NCBI GenBank assembly: GCA_002733645.1
Contig: NVWL01000049.1
Location: 1-64,000 of the forward strand
Direction of reading: 5' to 3'
DNA length: 64,000 nucleotides
DNA from: Oceanobacter sp.
Lineage (GTDB): Bacteria; Pseudomonadota; Gammaproteobacteria; Pseudomonadales; Oceanobacteraceae
The number at the start of each line of letters is the position of its first letter. The stretch's first letter is position 1. Below the pieces are notes generated by a model, which did not search any database, was not told where the DNA came from, and saw only the letters and a list, made by a program, of their open reading frames with translations. Below are positions 43,238 to 53,996 of the stretch, in pieces. Position numbers and translations under genes: made by a program.

Positions 43238-43811
43238 ATGTTTTAGACGTAAAACTATTTTGTAATTCACTCATTCGATCCAGTACCGCAAGTGACGATA
43301 GATAACCTTCATCGGGAGCGTGTAGCCGCCACTCATGCGCCAACATCATCACCGCTTCTAGCGTGCTGACACCATCCTCACGCGGGCTTTTACGTAAATA
43401 ACGCGATGTCGATGTAGGGGTTAAAGCCAAACAACCCAAGTCGTTTAACCAAGGGTTCAATAGTAATAAACGCCGAACTTTGCGCCAAGTGCCATCCAGT
43501 ACCAAAACTTTACGCACATTCGTTTGGGCAGATTTGATTGTGAGTGGAGCGGTATCGTTAAGCGGGTACAGTAAGGCGACATTCTCTCGTGGTGTATCCG
43601 AAAAAATGTTGCTATAGCTGAATTCACTGCCCACCAGCAGTTCACTGCCGAGTGCAATTCGCTGCAACAAGGGTGCAGTAGAAAGAGGATGCTTGGCTTC
43701 GTCTGGGTCTTGCCAAATAATCAGTTCAAACGGTAACTGCACCGTCTGCAGATGACTGCAAAGGCAGACCTTTTCAGGTCGCCCACAGCCATCACAGATA
43801 CGGCGTTTCAT
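43236..43811 (-). CDS. DTW-domain tRNA-uridine aminocarboxypropyltransferase (TapT-like)
   Basis: This 191-residue protein has an N-terminal zinc-ribbon-like CDGCGRPEKVCLCSH and a DTW domain with LDGTWRKVRRL (the Dx(S/T)W motif) and STLEAVMML, the SPOUT-like SAM site. E. coli TapT (YfiP) installs acp3U at position 47 of several tRNAs using SAM. The zinc/DTW pattern supports the same function; substrate tRNAs were not tested. It lies upstream on the same strand from nothing else and downstream of uvrA by a short gap. The start MKRRICDGCG is unambiguous. Confidence 0.88.
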   Translation of the reverse strand: MKRRICDGCGRPEKVCLCSHLQTVQLPFELIIWQDPDEAKHPLSTAPLLQRIALGSELLVGSEFSYSNIFSDTPRENVALLYPLNDTAPLTIKSAQTNVRKVLVLDGTWRKVRRLLLLNPWLNDLGCLALTPTSTSRYLRKSPREDGVSTLEAVMMLAHEWRLHAPDEGYLSSLAVLDRMSELQNSFTSKT

Positions 43812-43871
43812 TGCAGTACGTCCGTAAAACCAATGATTGGACTTTTAGCCACTAAAGATTTAACCAAGCCG

Positions 43872-46703
43872 CTAAGCACGTTCTAATAAGGTTTTAAGAA
43901 AGTGGCCAGTGTGCGACTTTTCAACCGCAGCAACATCCTCAGGCGTACCTTCGGCAATAATAAAACCACCTTTAGAGCCGCCTTCAGGGCCGAGATCTAT
44001 CACCCAGTCTGCCGTTTTTACAACATCCAAATTATGCTCAATCACCACCACAGTGTTGCCATGATCACGCAATCGATGCAGTACCGCCAGAAGCTGCTCA
44101 ATATCATAGAAGTGCAAACCTGTGGTTGGCTCATCCAAAATATAAAGGGTGCTACCGGTATCGCGTTTCGACAATTCTTTTGCCAATTTTACGCGCTGAG
44201 CTTCACCACCCGACAAGGTCGTGGCCGCCTGCCCTAATTTTATATAACTCAGGCCTACGTCCATTAAGGTTTGCAATTTACGCGACACGGCGGGAATGGC
44301 ATCAAAAAATACACGCGCATCTTCCACCGTCATATCCAGCACTTCGTGGATGTTTTTACCTTTGTAGCGAATATCTAAGGTTTCGCGGTTATAACGCTTG
44401 CCCTTACAGACATCACACGGCACATAAATATCGGCCAAAAAGTGCATTTCAACTTTAATAACACCGTCGCCCTGACATGCTTCACAACGTCCGCCTTTCA
44501 CGTTAAAGGAGAAACGTCCTGCTTTATAACCGCGAGAACGTGCTTCTTGTGTACCGGCAAAAATATCACGTACGGGTGTGAATATTCCGGTGTACGTCGC
44601 GGGATTAGAGCGCGGAGTACGGCCAATGGGGGATTGGTCAATATCGACGACTTTATCAAGCATTTTCAAGCCAGTGATGCTGGCGTGCTCTGCCGCTTTT
44701 AGCGTTGTTGCACCATTCAAAGCCGTCGCCGCCAATGGATACAAAGTACGATTAATCAGTGTTGATTTACCCGAGCCAGACACCCCAGTCACACAGGTCA
44801 TTACACCAAGAGGAATGGTTAAATCGACTTTATTTAGGTTGTTACCATTCGCGCCTTTCAGAACTAATTGTTTATCCTTTTTGGCTGGGGTGCGCTTTTC
44901 TGGGATTGCGATTTTTCGCTCGCCGCTAAGGTACTGAGCAGTAATAGATTTCTTACTTTTCATCACCTGAGAAGGAATACCGTGAGCAATCACTTCGCCA
45001 CCATGGACACCGGCACCCGGGCCGATATCGATCAGGTAATCGGCGCTACGAATAGCGTCTTCATCGTGTTCAACCACGATAACGGTATTCCCTAAATCAC
45101 GCAGATGAAACAATGTTTGTAACAAGCGATCATTATCGCGTTGATGTAAACCAATGGATGGCTCATCAAGGATGTACATCACCCCAACCAAACCTGCGCC
45201 AATTTGTGAGGCCAGGCGAATACGCTGTGCTTCACCACCAGACAAGGTGTCGGAACTACGATTTAAGGTTAAATATTCAAGACCTACGTTCACCAAAAAC
45301 TGTAATCGGTCACGAATTTCTTTCAATATCTTTTCTGCAATATCGCCTTTATTACCGTCCATTTTAAGATAAGTAAAATACGCGTGCGCGTCTTCAATCG
45401 GCATCGCAGTACACGCATGGATGGTTTTATCACCAATAAATACGTTACGCGCTTCGCGACGCAAACGAGAGCCATGACACGTAGGGCAAGGCTGTACACT
45501 TAAATACTTAGACAGCTCTTCAAGTACCATTTGCGAATCGGTTTCGCGGTAGCGACGATCCAGGTTCGGCAATACGCCTTCAAACGGATGTGACTTAGCA
45601 ATGCGATCACCGCGTGAATTCACATAGACAAACTCAATGTCTTCGGTGCCCGTGCCGTTTAATATTGCATCACGATGCTCTGCTTTTAATTCGGTTAAGG
45701 GGGTGTCGATGTCAAAACCAAAGTGTTCTGCAACTGAACAAAGCATTTGATAGTAATACACACTGCGGCGATCCCACCCTCGAATCGCCCCTTCGCCCAC
45801 GCTGAGTGACTCATCGTGTACAACCAACTCAGGGTCAAAATACTGCTTAACCCCTAAGCCATCACAGGTGTCACACGCCCCTGCCGGATTGTTAAACGAG
45901 AAAAGTCGCGGCTCCAGCTCTGACAAACTGTAGCCACAGTGAGGACATGAAAATTGCGATGAAAACAACATAGGAGCGGCGGCATCATCATCCATTGACC
46001 CCACAATAACCAAGCCACCACTTAATTCTAAACAGGTTTCGATAGACTCAGACAGACGCTGCTGCAAACCCTCTTTGACTTTAAAACGATCAACGACCAC
46101 TTCAACAGAGTGCTTTTTGCGTTTGTCTAAATCTGGGGTGTCATCAAGGTCACATACCGTTCCGTCAATACGAACTCGAATATACCCTTGCGCACGAAGG
46201 CTCTCCAGCACATGGAGGTGTTCCCCTTTGCGATCACGTACCACTGGGGCCAAGATCATGTGCTTGCTGTCTTCCGGCAGCTCCATGATGGCATCCACCA
46301 TCTGGCTCACGGTTTGTGCTTCGAGGGGCACGTCGTGATCAGGACACCGTGGTGTCCCTACACGCGCAAATAATAAGCGCAGGTAATCATATATCTCGGT
46401 CACTGTGCCCACGGTTGATCGCGGGTTGTGCGACGTCGATTTCTGTTCAATAGAAATCGCTGGTGATAAACCTTCAATCAAATCGACATCGGGTTTTTCC
46501 ATCATTGATAAGAACTGGCGCGCATACGTTGAAAGTGACTCTACGTAACGACGCTGTCCTTCTGCGTAGAGCGTATCAAACGCAAGAGACGATTTGCCCG
46601 AGCCACTAAGGCCGGTAATAACGACCAATTTATCTCGAGGAATATCGAGGTCGATGTTCTTGAGATTGTGGGTTCGCGCGCCGCGAACCTGAATTTTATC
46701 CAT
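43872..46703 (-). CDS. uvrA: Excinuclease ABC subunit UvrA
   Basis: This 943-residue UvrA (E. coli 940) is the damage-recognition ATPase of nucleotide excision repair. Walker A motifs are GLSGSGKSS (31-39) and GVSGSGKST (about 640); signature motifs [12 protein letters not shown] and [12 protein letters not shown] follow. Zinc-binding [18 protein letters not shown]...CDTC and [14 protein letters not shown]...CDVC are present. The CsgD-like gene lies only 66 bases upstream, with no LexA-type box in that short gap, so uvrA may depend on a promoter upstream of the regulator. This is an inference. Confidence 0.99.
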   Translation of the reverse strand: MDKIQVRGARTHNLKNIDLDIPRDKLVVITGLSGSGKSSLAFDTLYAEGQRRYVESLSTYARQFLSMMEKPDVDLIEGLSPAISIEQKSTSHNPRSTVGTVTEIYDYLRLLFARVGTPRCPDHDVPLEAQTVSQMVDAIMELPEDSKHMILAPVVRDRKGEHLHVLESLRAQGYIRVRIDGTVCDLDDTPDLDKRKKHSVEVVVDRFKVKEGLQQRLSESIETCLELSGGLVIVGSMDDDAAAPMLFSSQFSCPHCGYSLSELEPRLFSFNNPAGACDTCDGLGVKQYFDPELVVHDESLSVGEGAIRGWDRRSVYYYQMLCSVAEHFGFDIDTPLTELKAEHRDAILNGTGTEDIEFVYVNSRGDRIAKSHPFEGVLPNLDRRYRETDSQMVLEELSKYLSVQPCPTCHGSRLRREARNVFIGDKTIHACTAMPIEDAHAYFTYLKMDGNKGDIAEKILKEIRDRLQFLVNVGLEYLTLNRSSDTLSGGEAQRIRLASQIGAGLVGVMYILDEPSIGLHQRDNDRLLQTLFHLRDLGNTVIVVEHDEDAIRSADYLIDIGPGAGVHGGEVIAHGIPSQVMKSKKSITAQYLSGERKIAIPEKRTPAKKDKQLVLKGANGNNLNKVDLTIPLGVMTCVTGVSGSGKSTLINRTLYPLAATALNGATTLKAAEHASITGLKMLDKVVDIDQSPIGRTPRSNPATYTGIFTPVRDIFAGTQEARSRGYKAGRFSFNVKGGRCEACQGDGVIKVEMHFLADIYVPCDVCKGKRYNRETLDIRYKGKNIHEVLDMTVEDARVFFDAIPAVSRKLQTLMDVGLSYIKLGQAATTLSGGEAQRVKLAKELSKRDTGSTLYILDEPTTGLHFYDIEQLLAVLHRLRDHGNTVVVIEHNLDVVKTADWVIDLGPEGGSKGGFIIAEGTPEDVAAVEKSHTGHFLKTLLERA

Positions 46704-46769
46704 GAAAAGCTTTCACCGCCGAATTGGAAAGGCCCCATTGTAATTGATGCAGCCTCAGTGTTCAGCCGC

Positions 46770-47450
46770 TTATTCTGTTGTCTCACGAACTAACTCGCTC
46801 ATATGCTCTTTTGCCCAGTTCACCGCTTGGATTCGATTGTTCACGCCAATCTTCTTAAACAGGTTATAAACATGAGTTTTCACGGTATGCGTACTGACGC
46901 TAAGCACTTCACCAATTTCCGTATTCGTAACTCCCGTAGCGGTTAAACGCAAAATTTGTTTCTCGCGTTTGGTAAGCACGCCAGAAAAGGAGTTAACGCG
47001 ACGGGGACGCTCGCGATTACGAGAAATAAACGACGACATTAAATACCGAGGAATCCAAAGCTCACCATCAAACATACAAGTAATTCCACGGGCGAGCAGT
47101 TGATCTGAGGTGTGCGTGTAGAAAAAACCATTGACGTTAGGCCATGAGATCAAGCGTTCGATAGGATGATTCTGGCTAACGTTGTAGAAAGCGACAATGG
47201 TTTCCGAGTAGCGATCGTGAATTAATTCAAGTAAATCTTGAATCCGCTCAGGCCCGGCGCTGCTAGCATCGATAAGTGCGAGCACGCGCCCACTATCGGT
47301 TAGCCAATCACCCCGCCATTGCAATAAATCGATCAGCTGACAGTCTATCTGAATGTGCTGATGTAGATATCCAATGAGGACAGAATTATTAAGATTCCCT
47401 TGTCCAAATAGGAATATACGACGTTCTAAGAAAGAAGCCGTTGCATCCAT
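46770..47450 (-). CDS. CsgD-like LuxR-type transcriptional regulator
   Basis: This 226-residue protein has a C-terminal LuxR-type helix-turn-helix (LTKREKQILRLTATGVTNTEIGEVLSVSTHTVKTHVYNLFKKIGV) and an N-terminal pseudo-receiver. The WPNVNGFFY segment and the NNRIQAVNWAKEHM tail resemble E. coli CsgD closely, a regulator of biofilm matrix genes. No clear phospho-Asp was seen, as in CsgD. Direct targets are unknown; the nearby c-di-GMP genes are suggestive only. It separates uvrA from the MFS-ssb genes, which are otherwise adjacent in Pseudomonas. Confidence 0.88.
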   Translation of the reverse strand: MDATASFLERRIFLFGQGNLNNSVLIGYLHQHIQIDCQLIDLLQWRGDWLTDSGRVLALIDASSAGPERIQDLLELIHDRYSETIVAFYNVSQNHPIERLISWPNVNGFFYTHTSDQLLARGITCMFDGELWIPRYLMSSFISRNRERPRRVNSFSGVLTKREKQILRLTATGVTNTEIGEVLSVSTHTVKTHVYNLFKKIGVNNRIQAVNWAKEHMSELVRETTE

Positions 47451-47548
47451 AACATAACTCCCTATGTCTTATTCATCCCTGTGGTTCCAAACTCAAACCA
47501 CGTTGTGAGTGTACCTAATCTCGGCCGTGATGCCCATACGAGCTGTTA

Positions 47549-47564
47549 CTGCTTATCCAAACAG
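47549..47564. promoter_or_regulatory. Candidate LexA-like box between the CsgD-like gene and the MFS-ssb genes
   Basis: CTGCTTATCCAAACAG matches CTGT-N8-ACAG with one mismatch (CTGC), preceded by TA. It lies in the divergent gap between the CsgD-like regulator and the MFS gene. E. coli uvrA-ssb share a LexA box; here the site would serve ssb and, through the regulator, uvrA. One mismatch in a 16-base motif can arise by chance. Confidence 0.4.
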
Positions 47565-47680
47565 AGACTAGAGGTGCCTTAGGCCACTGATCAAACAATC
47601 TCCTATTTTGCGAAACGAGTACCTTGGCCATACATTCTGATAAACTATTGCGCCTCTAACTTTGACTGTGATTTTTAATC

Positions 47681-49030
47681 GTGAACACCGATAAAAGCGA
47701 ACAACGTGCTGTCGTCTCTCTGGCTTCTCTTTACGCCCTGAGAATGCTCGGTCTGTTTATGGTACTGCCAGTTATGATGCTAGATGGCCAGCTGCTTGAA
47801 GGGGCCACCCCACAGTTACTAGGCCTCGCCATTGGTGTCTACGGTTTGACCCAAGCATTACTGCAAATTCCTGCCGGTACCTTGTCTGATCGTATTGGTC
47901 GCAAGCCCGTTATCATCGGTGGCTTAATCATTTTTGCTATCGGTAGTGTTATTGCCGCAACTTCAGACACCATTTATGGCGTTATTTTGGGCCGAGCGTT
48001 ACAAGGCTGCGGTGCCATCGCTAGCGCTATTATGGCACTTGTAACAGATTTAACCCGTGAAGAGCGTCGCATGAAAGCAATGGCGTCGATCGGCGCTAGC
48101 ATCGGCTTATCTTTCTCGGTTGCCTTAATACTCGGCCCTTGGCTCGCCAGTTTAGGCGGTTTAAGTTTGATTTTTGCACTCACCGCAGTACTCGCCATTG
48201 GTGGCGTACTTGTGACGATCTGGGTGATACCAAACCCACCGGCAAAGACCCACAGAGATGCCAGTGCTGTGTTACCTGCGGTAGTGGCTCAGCTACGCAA
48301 TCGTGAAATGTGGCCGCTAAACATTGGCATATTCATACTGCACGCCTTGATGGTTGCCATTTTTGTCGCGATCCCCCTGCAACTTGTGCAAGCTGGCATT
48401 GCCGCAAATCAACATAGCTGGCTTTATCTGCCCGTCTTGCTGGTCGCATTTGTATTGATGGTGCCGTTAATCATCGTTGCGGAAAAACGCCGTAAAATGA
48501 AAGGCGTCGTTATCATTGGCGCTGTGATTATTGCCATCAGCCTGTTTGGAATGAGCGCTGCTAGCCAACTGTGGCATTGGATAGTATTGATGCTGTTGTA
48601 TTTCTGGGGTTTCAATTTAATGGAAGCAAGTCTTCCATCTTGGTTAAGCAAAATAGCCCCTGCCGGTGCCAAAGGCAGCGCGATGGGCATCTACTCCAGC
48701 ATGCAGTTTTTGGGCGCTTTCGTCGGTGGCAGCGTCGGTGGCTGGTTAATGCAAGATTACGGTAGTGGGATACTATTTGTCGGCATGGGGGCATTGGTGT
48801 TAATTTGGGCGCTGATCATTCTTCAGTCTTCTGCTCCGCGCTACCACACCAGTGTACGACTACCTACGTCTCAGGCTTTTAGTGAGTCGAGACTGACTGA
48901 ACTTAAACAACTGCCGGGCGTCGCCGAAGCGCAGTACTTTCAGGAAGAAAATGCGATTTACCTGAAAGTCAGTGCCGATGTCTTCGAGCGTGATAATGCG
49001 CTGGCAATTATTGAATCCACAGGAGAATAA
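47681..49030 (+). CDS. MFS transporter, YajR-like
   Basis: This 449-residue protein has 12 membrane helices in the major-facilitator pattern, motif A as [14 protein letters not shown], and a C-terminal soluble domain (about 385-449; [28 protein letters not shown]) like the YAM domain of E. coli YajR. Drug or metabolite export is the usual annotation; the substrate is unknown. The start codon is GTG. The ssb gene begins one base after its stop codon, with the ribosome-binding site AGGAG inside the transporter's 3' end. The uvrA-MFS-ssb order is conserved in Pseudomonas. Confidence 0.9.
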   Translation: MNTDKSEQRAVVSLASLYALRMLGLFMVLPVMMLDGQLLEGATPQLLGLAIGVYGLTQALLQIPAGTLSDRIGRKPVIIGGLIIFAIGSVIAATSDTIYGVILGRALQGCGAIASAIMALVTDLTREERRMKAMASIGASIGLSFSVALILGPWLASLGGLSLIFALTAVLAIGGVLVTIWVIPNPPAKTHRDASAVLPAVVAQLRNREMWPLNIGIFILHALMVAIFVAIPLQLVQAGIAANQHSWLYLPVLLVAFVLMVPLIIVAEKRRKMKGVVIIGAVIIAISLFGMSAASQLWHWIVLMLLYFWGFNLMEASLPSWLSKIAPAGAKGSAMGIYSSMQFLGAFVGGSVGGWLMQDYGSGILFVGMGALVLIWALIILQSSAPRYHTSVRLPTSQAFSESRLTELKQLPGVAEAQYFQEENAIYLKVSADVFERDNALAIIESTGE

Positions 49031-49031
49031 A

Positions 49032-49709
49032 ATGGGTCGTAGTGTTAACAAAGTAACGTTGATTGGTACTCTCGGGCGCGACCCGGAAGTTCGTTATTTA
49101 CCTAATGGTAACGCCGTAGCGAACTTATCGCTGGCCACGGACGAAAGCTATAACGATAAAGGTACAGGCCAGAAAGTTGAGCAAACAGAGTGGCACCGCA
49201 TTACCGTTTACGGTCGCTTAGCTGAAATTTGCCAGCAGTATTTAAAGAAAGGCGCTCGTGCGTATTTTGAAGGCAAACTGCGCACTCGCGAATGGGAAAA
49301 AGACGGCGTAAAACGCTACTCCACTGAAATCATTTGTAACGAAATGATGATGCTGGACTCTCGTAACGATGGTATGGGCGCACCTGCTGGCAACCCGGGT
49401 CAAATGGCGAACAATATGGGCGGTGGCTACCAGCAAGCACCTACCCAACATGCTCCGCAGCACGCACCACAACAGGCACCTGTTCAGCAGCCGGCCGGTG
49501 GTTATCAGCAAGCACCCGCCCAACGCCCAGCAGCACAACCTCAGCAAGGTGGGTACGGTGGCAATCAAGGTGCTCCTGGTGGGTATCAGCAGCCGCGTCA
49601 GGCTCCTCAACAAGCACCTGCGCCGCAGCAGCCGCCTCGTCAGGCACCTGTGCAGCAACCTCAGCCTAGTAACAACTTTGATGATTTTGACGACGATATC
49701 CCGTTCTAA
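49032..49709 (+). CDS. ssb: Single-stranded DNA-binding protein SSB
   Basis: From the ATG at 49032 (AGGAG upstream) this is a 225-residue SSB, longer than E. coli (178). The OB-fold occupies residues 1-115 ([42 protein letters not shown]). A long linker rich in Gln, Pro, Ala and Gly (QAP/QQAP/GGYQQ repeats) precedes the acidic C-terminal tip DFDDDIPF that binds partner proteins. The track start at 48972 lies inside the MFS gene and is rejected. Essential for replication and repair. Confidence 0.98.
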   Translation: MGRSVNKVTLIGTLGRDPEVRYLPNGNAVANLSLATDESYNDKGTGQKVEQTEWHRITVYGRLAEICQQYLKKGARAYFEGKLRTREWEKDGVKRYSTEIICNEMMMLDSRNDGMGAPAGNPGQMANNMGGGYQQAPTQHAPQHAPQQAPVQQPAGGYQQAPAQRPAAQPQQGGYGGNQGAPGGYQQPRQAPQQAPAPQQPPRQAPVQQPQPSNNFDDFDDDIPF

Positions 49710-49735
49710 ATCATCACTCAGATTAAGTATTATCA

Positions 49736-49765
49736 AAGGGTCGCCATGTGCGGCCCTTTTTATTC
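49736..49765 (+). terminator. Intrinsic terminator after ssb
   Basis: AAGGGTCGCC-ATGT-GCGGCCCTT forms a stem (one bulge/mismatch) followed by TTTTATT, 27 bases after the ssb stop codon. Confidence 0.75.
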
Positions 49766-49980
49766 GTCCTAATTGATCACTATATTGATCACTATGCCAG
49801 CCTGACATTCTGTGGATGCGCCAAGGTCATAGACAGATGTCTAAATTTCATCAAAGATGCTGTTCTTTTAGGCCTTATTCAAGTTCTCAACCTGAATTTG
49901 TACTGAAATCACTGCCACTCATCAGGCAGAATATCGGCCGGATCACATCGACACCCAAGTGATCAATTAGGGATCTATTT

Positions 49981-50844
49981 ATGAAAACCACAATTATCAA
50001 ACGACCGCTTCCTCCGGTAGTGCAGTACATGCGCATTGCGTTAAAAAAACCGAAGCCGCCGAAAGACGAATTAGTCTGTGAAGAGCGCGCGCGCGTTGCT
50101 CGTAAAAATATCTCCATCAACCAACAAGAGCTGCGTGGGTACCGTCAGCAATGTGGATTCCAGAACACCGGTTATCTGCCCTTTACTTACCCGTTCTTGT
50201 TGGCATTCCCGCTGCAAAGTGAACTGTTTTTATCAGATGCGTACCCGTACGCCGTGATGGGGTTAGTGCATGTGCGCAATATCATTACCCAGCATAAACG
50301 CATTCCTGTGGACGCCACACTCAATATTGATTGCACCTTGATTGGTCCTGAGAAGGTGTATCACGGTCAGCACATGACCTTCTACACGCGTGTGTTTATG
50401 GGCGAAGAGCTCGTCTGGGAATGTCGTACGGTGTTATTGCGTCGCGGTAGGAAGCACCCTGATATCGCGAAAGAAGAATCGCTTGATACGCTAGAAAATC
50501 CACAACGCATTGTGGATTGGGAAGTTCCGGCACTAACAGGCGTGCGTTACGCATTATTAGGCAAAGACATTAATCCCATTCACCTGTTTGGCTTTACCGC
50601 TCGAGCTTTCGGTTTTAAGCAACCTATCGCACACGGCATGTGGGCTAAAGCCAAAGCAATGGCTCCGCTTGAATCTCATATCAAAGACAAAGCCGCGGAA
50701 GTGGTTGTTGATTTCAAGCTACCGATGTATTTGCCGGGTAAAGCGCAACTGGGTTATAACGTTGAAGCGGATAAAATTGACTTCAGTTTGGTTGACCCCG
50801 AAGATGGCAAACCGTACCTGAATGGTCGAGTCCGCTTTCTTTAA
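49981..50844 (+). CDS. MaoC-like dehydratase-domain protein
   Basis: This 287-residue protein carries the hotdog-fold MaoC motif in its C-terminal half: the GKDINPIHLFGFTARAFGFKQPIAHGMW segment resembles the D-x-NPIH ... IAHGM catalytic region of (R)-specific enoyl-CoA hydratases. The N-terminal half (about 40-160) is a second, less conserved hotdog-like region. Probable activity is hydration of an enoyl-CoA or acyl thioester; the actual substrate is unknown. GGGAT lies before the ATG. It stands alone between ssb and the converging rpoS. Confidence 0.85.
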   Translation: MKTTIIKRPLPPVVQYMRIALKKPKPPKDELVCEERARVARKNISINQQELRGYRQQCGFQNTGYLPFTYPFLLAFPLQSELFLSDAYPYAVMGLVHVRNIITQHKRIPVDATLNIDCTLIGPEKVYHGQHMTFYTRVFMGEELVWECRTVLLRRGRKHPDIAKEESLDTLENPQRIVDWEVPALTGVRYALLGKDINPIHLFGFTARAFGFKQPIAHGMWAKAKAMAPLESHIKDKAAEVVVDFKLPMYLPGKAQLGYNVEADKIDFSLVDPEDGKPYLNGRVRFL

Positions 50845-50894
50845 GTGAGCCGCTCTGAGCCTTGATGCACTTATTAATTTAAAATGCGCGCACA

Positions 50895-50920
50895 AAAAAA
50901 CCGGCACCGCCGGTTTTTTG
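50895..50920. terminator. Bidirectional intrinsic terminator, MaoC-like gene/rpoS
   Basis: CCGGC-ACC-GCCGG stem, extended by AA/TT pairs, with A7 left and T6 right, between two convergent genes. Confidence 0.92.
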
Positions 50921-50953
50921 TTGTGTCTTTAATTACACAAGGTTCTCAATAGC

Positions 50954-51907
50954 TTACATCACACCGAACAGTACTTCAGAGCTAAGTCCGTGCTTTTCAA
51001 ACACTTCACGCAAACGCTTCAGTGCTTCTACTTGAATTTGACGAACACGCTCACGAGTTAAACCAATTTCGCGACCCACATCTTCCAATGTGCTTGGCTC
51101 GTAACCACGTAGACCAAAACGACGAGATAACACTTCGCGCTGTTTTTCTGGTAACTCTTCAATCCAGTTACTTAGATTGTTTTGAATATCGCCATTTTGG
51201 AGCTCGTCGCTTGGGTCTTCACTGCGCTCGTCAGCGATAGTATCCAAAATAGACTTATCTGAACTCGGCCCTAGAGGGGTATCAACCGAGGTCACGCGTT
51301 CATTAAGCTTGAGCATGCGCTTAACGTCGCTGACGGGCTTATCAAGCAACTCCGCGATATCTTCTGCGGTTGGCTCATGATCTAGCTTCTGAGTCAGCTC
51401 ACGGGCGGCACGAAGATAGACGTTTAATTCTTTAACCACGTGAATCGGTAAACGAATCGTACGGGTCTGGTTCATGATGGCACGTTCAATGGTCTGACGA
51501 ATCCACCAAGTAGCGTAGGTAGAGAAGCGGAAACCGCGTTCCGGATCAAACTTCTCAACAGCACGGATCAAACCAAGGTTGCCTTCCTCAATCAAATCGA
51601 GCAGTGACAGGCCACGATTAACGTATCGACGGGAAATCTTAACAACGAGTCGCAAGTTACTCTCGATCATTCGTCGGCGGCCCATCTCGTCGCCTTTGCG
51701 AGCCAGACGTGCGTAATGCACTTCTTCGTCTGCAGACAGTAAAGGGGAAAAGCCGATTTCGTTAAGATACATCTGAGTCGCATCAAGCGTCTTTGGAGAT
51801 GTGTCCGCCGCAAAGCGTTCGTCTTCTTGAGTAGAGTCCTCCTGTGAGGCTGTTTCTACATCATCAAACACTTCGTCTTGATTCATTTCGCGTTGCTGTA
51901 CTGCCAT
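50954..51907 (-). CDS. rpoS: RNA polymerase sigma factor RpoS
   Basis: RpoS directs RNA polymerase to stationary-phase and stress promoters. Region 2 is visible as [41 protein letters not shown], region 3 follows, and region 4 is [24 protein letters not shown]. From the ATG at 51907 it has 317 residues and starts [14 protein letters not shown], close to Pseudomonas RpoS N-termini; the upstream ATG (51922) has no ribosome-binding site, while GCGGG lies before the second. nlpD is upstream on the same strand, and in E. coli the main rpoS promoter lies inside nlpD. Confidence 0.97.
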   Translation of the reverse strand: MAVQQREMNQDEVFDDVETASQEDSTQEDERFAADTSPKTLDATQMYLNEIGFSPLLSADEEVHYARLARKGDEMGRRRMIESNLRLVVKISRRYVNRGLSLLDLIEEGNLGLIRAVEKFDPERGFRFSTYATWWIRQTIERAIMNQTRTIRLPIHVVKELNVYLRAARELTQKLDHEPTAEDIAELLDKPVSDVKRMLKLNERVTSVDTPLGPSSDKSILDTIADERSEDPSDELQNGDIQNNLSNWIEELPEKQREVLSRRFGLRGYEPSTLEDVGREIGLTRERVRQIQVEALKRLREVFEKHGLSSEVLFGVM

Positions 51908-51982
51908 GTTTATACCCGCCATGTGTTGTCATCCTGAATCTGAACCGAAACAGATTTTGTACCAAAATGACTGTTAAACTTT

Positions 51983-52759
51983 TTACCCACCTCCTCTGCG
52001 CGCTGGCAGATACTTCAGTGGATTTACCGGCTTGCCGCTTTCTCGGATCTCAAAGTGAAGTTTCACTTTGTCGGTACCAGTTGATCCTGTTTCGGCAATT
52101 TTCTCCCCCGCTTTAACATCTTGGTTCTCAATGACGTTAATGCGGCTGGCGTGAGCGTAAGCGCTTAGGTATTTTTCGTTGTGTCTAATGATCACAAGGT
52201 TACCGTAACCTCTTAGCCCGGTTCCTGCGTAAACCACAGTCCCCGCCGCTGCTGCCAAAACAGATTCCCCCAATGAGCCGGCAATATCAATCCCCTTGTT
52301 TACGGGCTTTTTGGTTGAAAATTGATCAATAACTGCCCCATCTGTCGGCCATTGCCAGTCTGAAACAGGTCCTGATGGGAGCACCTTTGGCGATATATGA
52401 CTATTTTTAGGTTTTTCCTGTGTTACCTTACTAACTACTGACGTAACTTTTGACGGATTTCTGACAGGGGGAGGAGCTGCTGTTTTGGCCTCACTGGCGG
52501 TATAGCGAACGTCAATTTTCTGGCCGGGATAAATAGTATGTGGCGAGGATATCGAGTTAGCGTTCGCCAACTCCCTATAATCCAGCCCATAGCGCCACGC
52601 GATTGAATATAAGGTCTCGCCTTCACGCACAAGATGGAATCCTGACGCTGGTTGAGCTTTGCTGAATTTTTTGTCGACCGACACAAATCCGCCCCCTCCA
52701 GAGCAGGCTCCAAGGAAGAGTATCAGTGTGACTATCGTGACATGCTGTATCATTTTCAT
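51983..52759 (-). CDS. nlpD: Lipoprotein NlpD (LysM + degenerate M23 peptidase)
   Basis: This 258-residue lipoprotein has a lipobox LFLGAC (Cys19), a LysM domain (about 42-86; HLVREGETLYSIAWRYGL) and a C-terminal M23 domain (about 142-252). The M23 His-x-His motif reads KLHFEI and the first HxxxD motif reads KGIDIAG, so zinc ligands are missing, as in E. coli NlpD, an activator of amidase AmiC at the septum rather than an enzyme. Gene order with rpoS is standard. Outer membrane, periplasmic side. Confidence 0.95.
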   Translation of the reverse strand: MKMIQHVTIVTLILFLGACSGGGGFVSVDKKFSKAQPASGFHLVREGETLYSIAWRYGLDYRELANANSISSPHTIYPGQKIDVRYTASEAKTAAPPPVRNPSKVTSVVSKVTQEKPKNSHISPKVLPSGPVSDWQWPTDGAVIDQFSTKKPVNKGIDIAGSLGESVLAAAAGTVVYAGTGLRGYGNLVIIRHNEKYLSAYAHASRINVIENQDVKAGEKIAETGSTGTDKVKLHFEIRESGKPVNPLKYLPARRGGG

Positions 52760-52972
52760 AGAATTCGACGAATAAACAACTTTTTGACACCCCAGTATGA
52801 CGGCTTTCTGGCCATGTAACAGTATGCAACCTTTAACCTTTATAGGTATAAAAACATCGCTTTTTAATTCTTATTTATTCTAAAAAAAGCGCTGTTTTTT
52901 TTACCCGTAGCCATTGTATACAGGATTTCAAATGGACGGATCAAAGAAAACAACTGACTTAACATACGTTCA

Positions 52973-53881
52973 TTATAATTTTTCATCCGATAAGCCCCCA
53001 GCAACCCTTTCCAGTAGAAAAACAACACTGGCCCCTACGAACATAAAAAGGGCAGCAAAGAATAACTGATCGTCAACAGAAGGCAGTATGTGCGACTGCA
53101 TTAGTGGTACTTCTTCGCCTTTGCTGTTTATCCGTGTGGTAAGGGTTTCTTTCCATGGCCACACTTTTACCAAGGACCCCACCATAAAGCCCGTCAGCAA
53201 GGCCATTAACAAGCTTTCATAGTGATTCAACAACCAACGAAGTAAGCGCGAGAAAAAAATCAGCCCTAAACCAGCCCCTGCCCCTAATGCGGACAAAAGA
53301 GCAAGGTCCGGGGTTTGTACTGCGGCTAAAATCGGGCCGTACAACCCCATCAGTAATAAGATAAAGCTCCCTGATATGCCAGGAAGAATCATGGCACAGA
53401 TGGCAAGGCTACCTGCGACGAACACAATTGGCAGCGTTGGTTCAATCTCAGTGGGGGAAGCAATACTGATCAATCCGGCGATAACAGCCCCCGCCGTGAG
53501 AAATCCAACCTCTTGAATACGCCATTGCTTAAGTGTGCGAGCAAAGTGAATACATGAGGCGACGATCAAACCAAAAAAGAAAGACCAGAGCATCACAGGG
53601 TGGGTTTCTAACAAATGATGGAGTATTTTTGCCAAACTGATGATGGCTATAAGAATGCCACTGCCCAATGCCAATAAAAAGTTGCCGTTAATATGCGCCC
53701 AAGCGGCCTTAACCCCTTCACGACGCAATAGTCTTAAAGCCTCAAAATCAACACTCGCGATTGATTCAAGCAATTGCGCATAGATTCCCGTGATAAAGGC
53801 GATGGTTCCTCCGGAGACTCCTGGCACGACATCCGCAGCCCCCATGGCTAGTCCTTTTAAAAACACTTTAACGTACTTCAT
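52973..53881 (-). CDS. DUF368 membrane protein, candidate undecaprenyl-phosphate transporter
   Basis: This 302-residue protein has about eight membrane helices and the DUF368 signatures MGAADVVPGVSGGTIAFITGIY near the N-terminus and a second PGISGSFILLLMGLYGP segment (inverted-repeat halves). Members of DUF368 (PopT) have been shown to flip undecaprenyl phosphate across the inner membrane for cell-wall precursor recycling; assignment here is by family only. It lies between pcm and nlpD in the surE-pcm-nlpD-rpoS order. AAGTAATG at the start is unremarkable. Confidence 0.88.
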   Translation of the reverse strand: MKYVKVFLKGLAMGAADVVPGVSGGTIAFITGIYAQLLESIASVDFEALRLLRREGVKAAWAHINGNFLLALGSGILIAIISLAKILHHLLETHPVMLWSFFFGLIVASCIHFARTLKQWRIQEVGFLTAGAVIAGLISIASPTEIEPTLPIVFVAGSLAICAMILPGISGSFILLLMGLYGPILAAVQTPDLALLSALGAGAGLGLIFFSRLLRWLLNHYESLLMALLTGFMVGSLVKVWPWKETLTTRINSKGEEVPLMQSHILPSVDDQLFFAALFMFVGASVVFLLERVAGGLSDEKL

Positions 53882-53996
53882 TACTTGATCCTTGATGCGG
53901 GAGTTTTGTTAATGATGGCGAGAATATCGTCGCGAACGAGTTCGCGATGAATCGCTATAAAAAGGGACGCTAAAGCGCCCCTGTTTTGTTTGTCTG

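Noticed and set aside
43902-46373. Many plus-strand ORFs across uvrA
   Set aside because: They are antisense shadows of a highly conserved gene, with no start signals.
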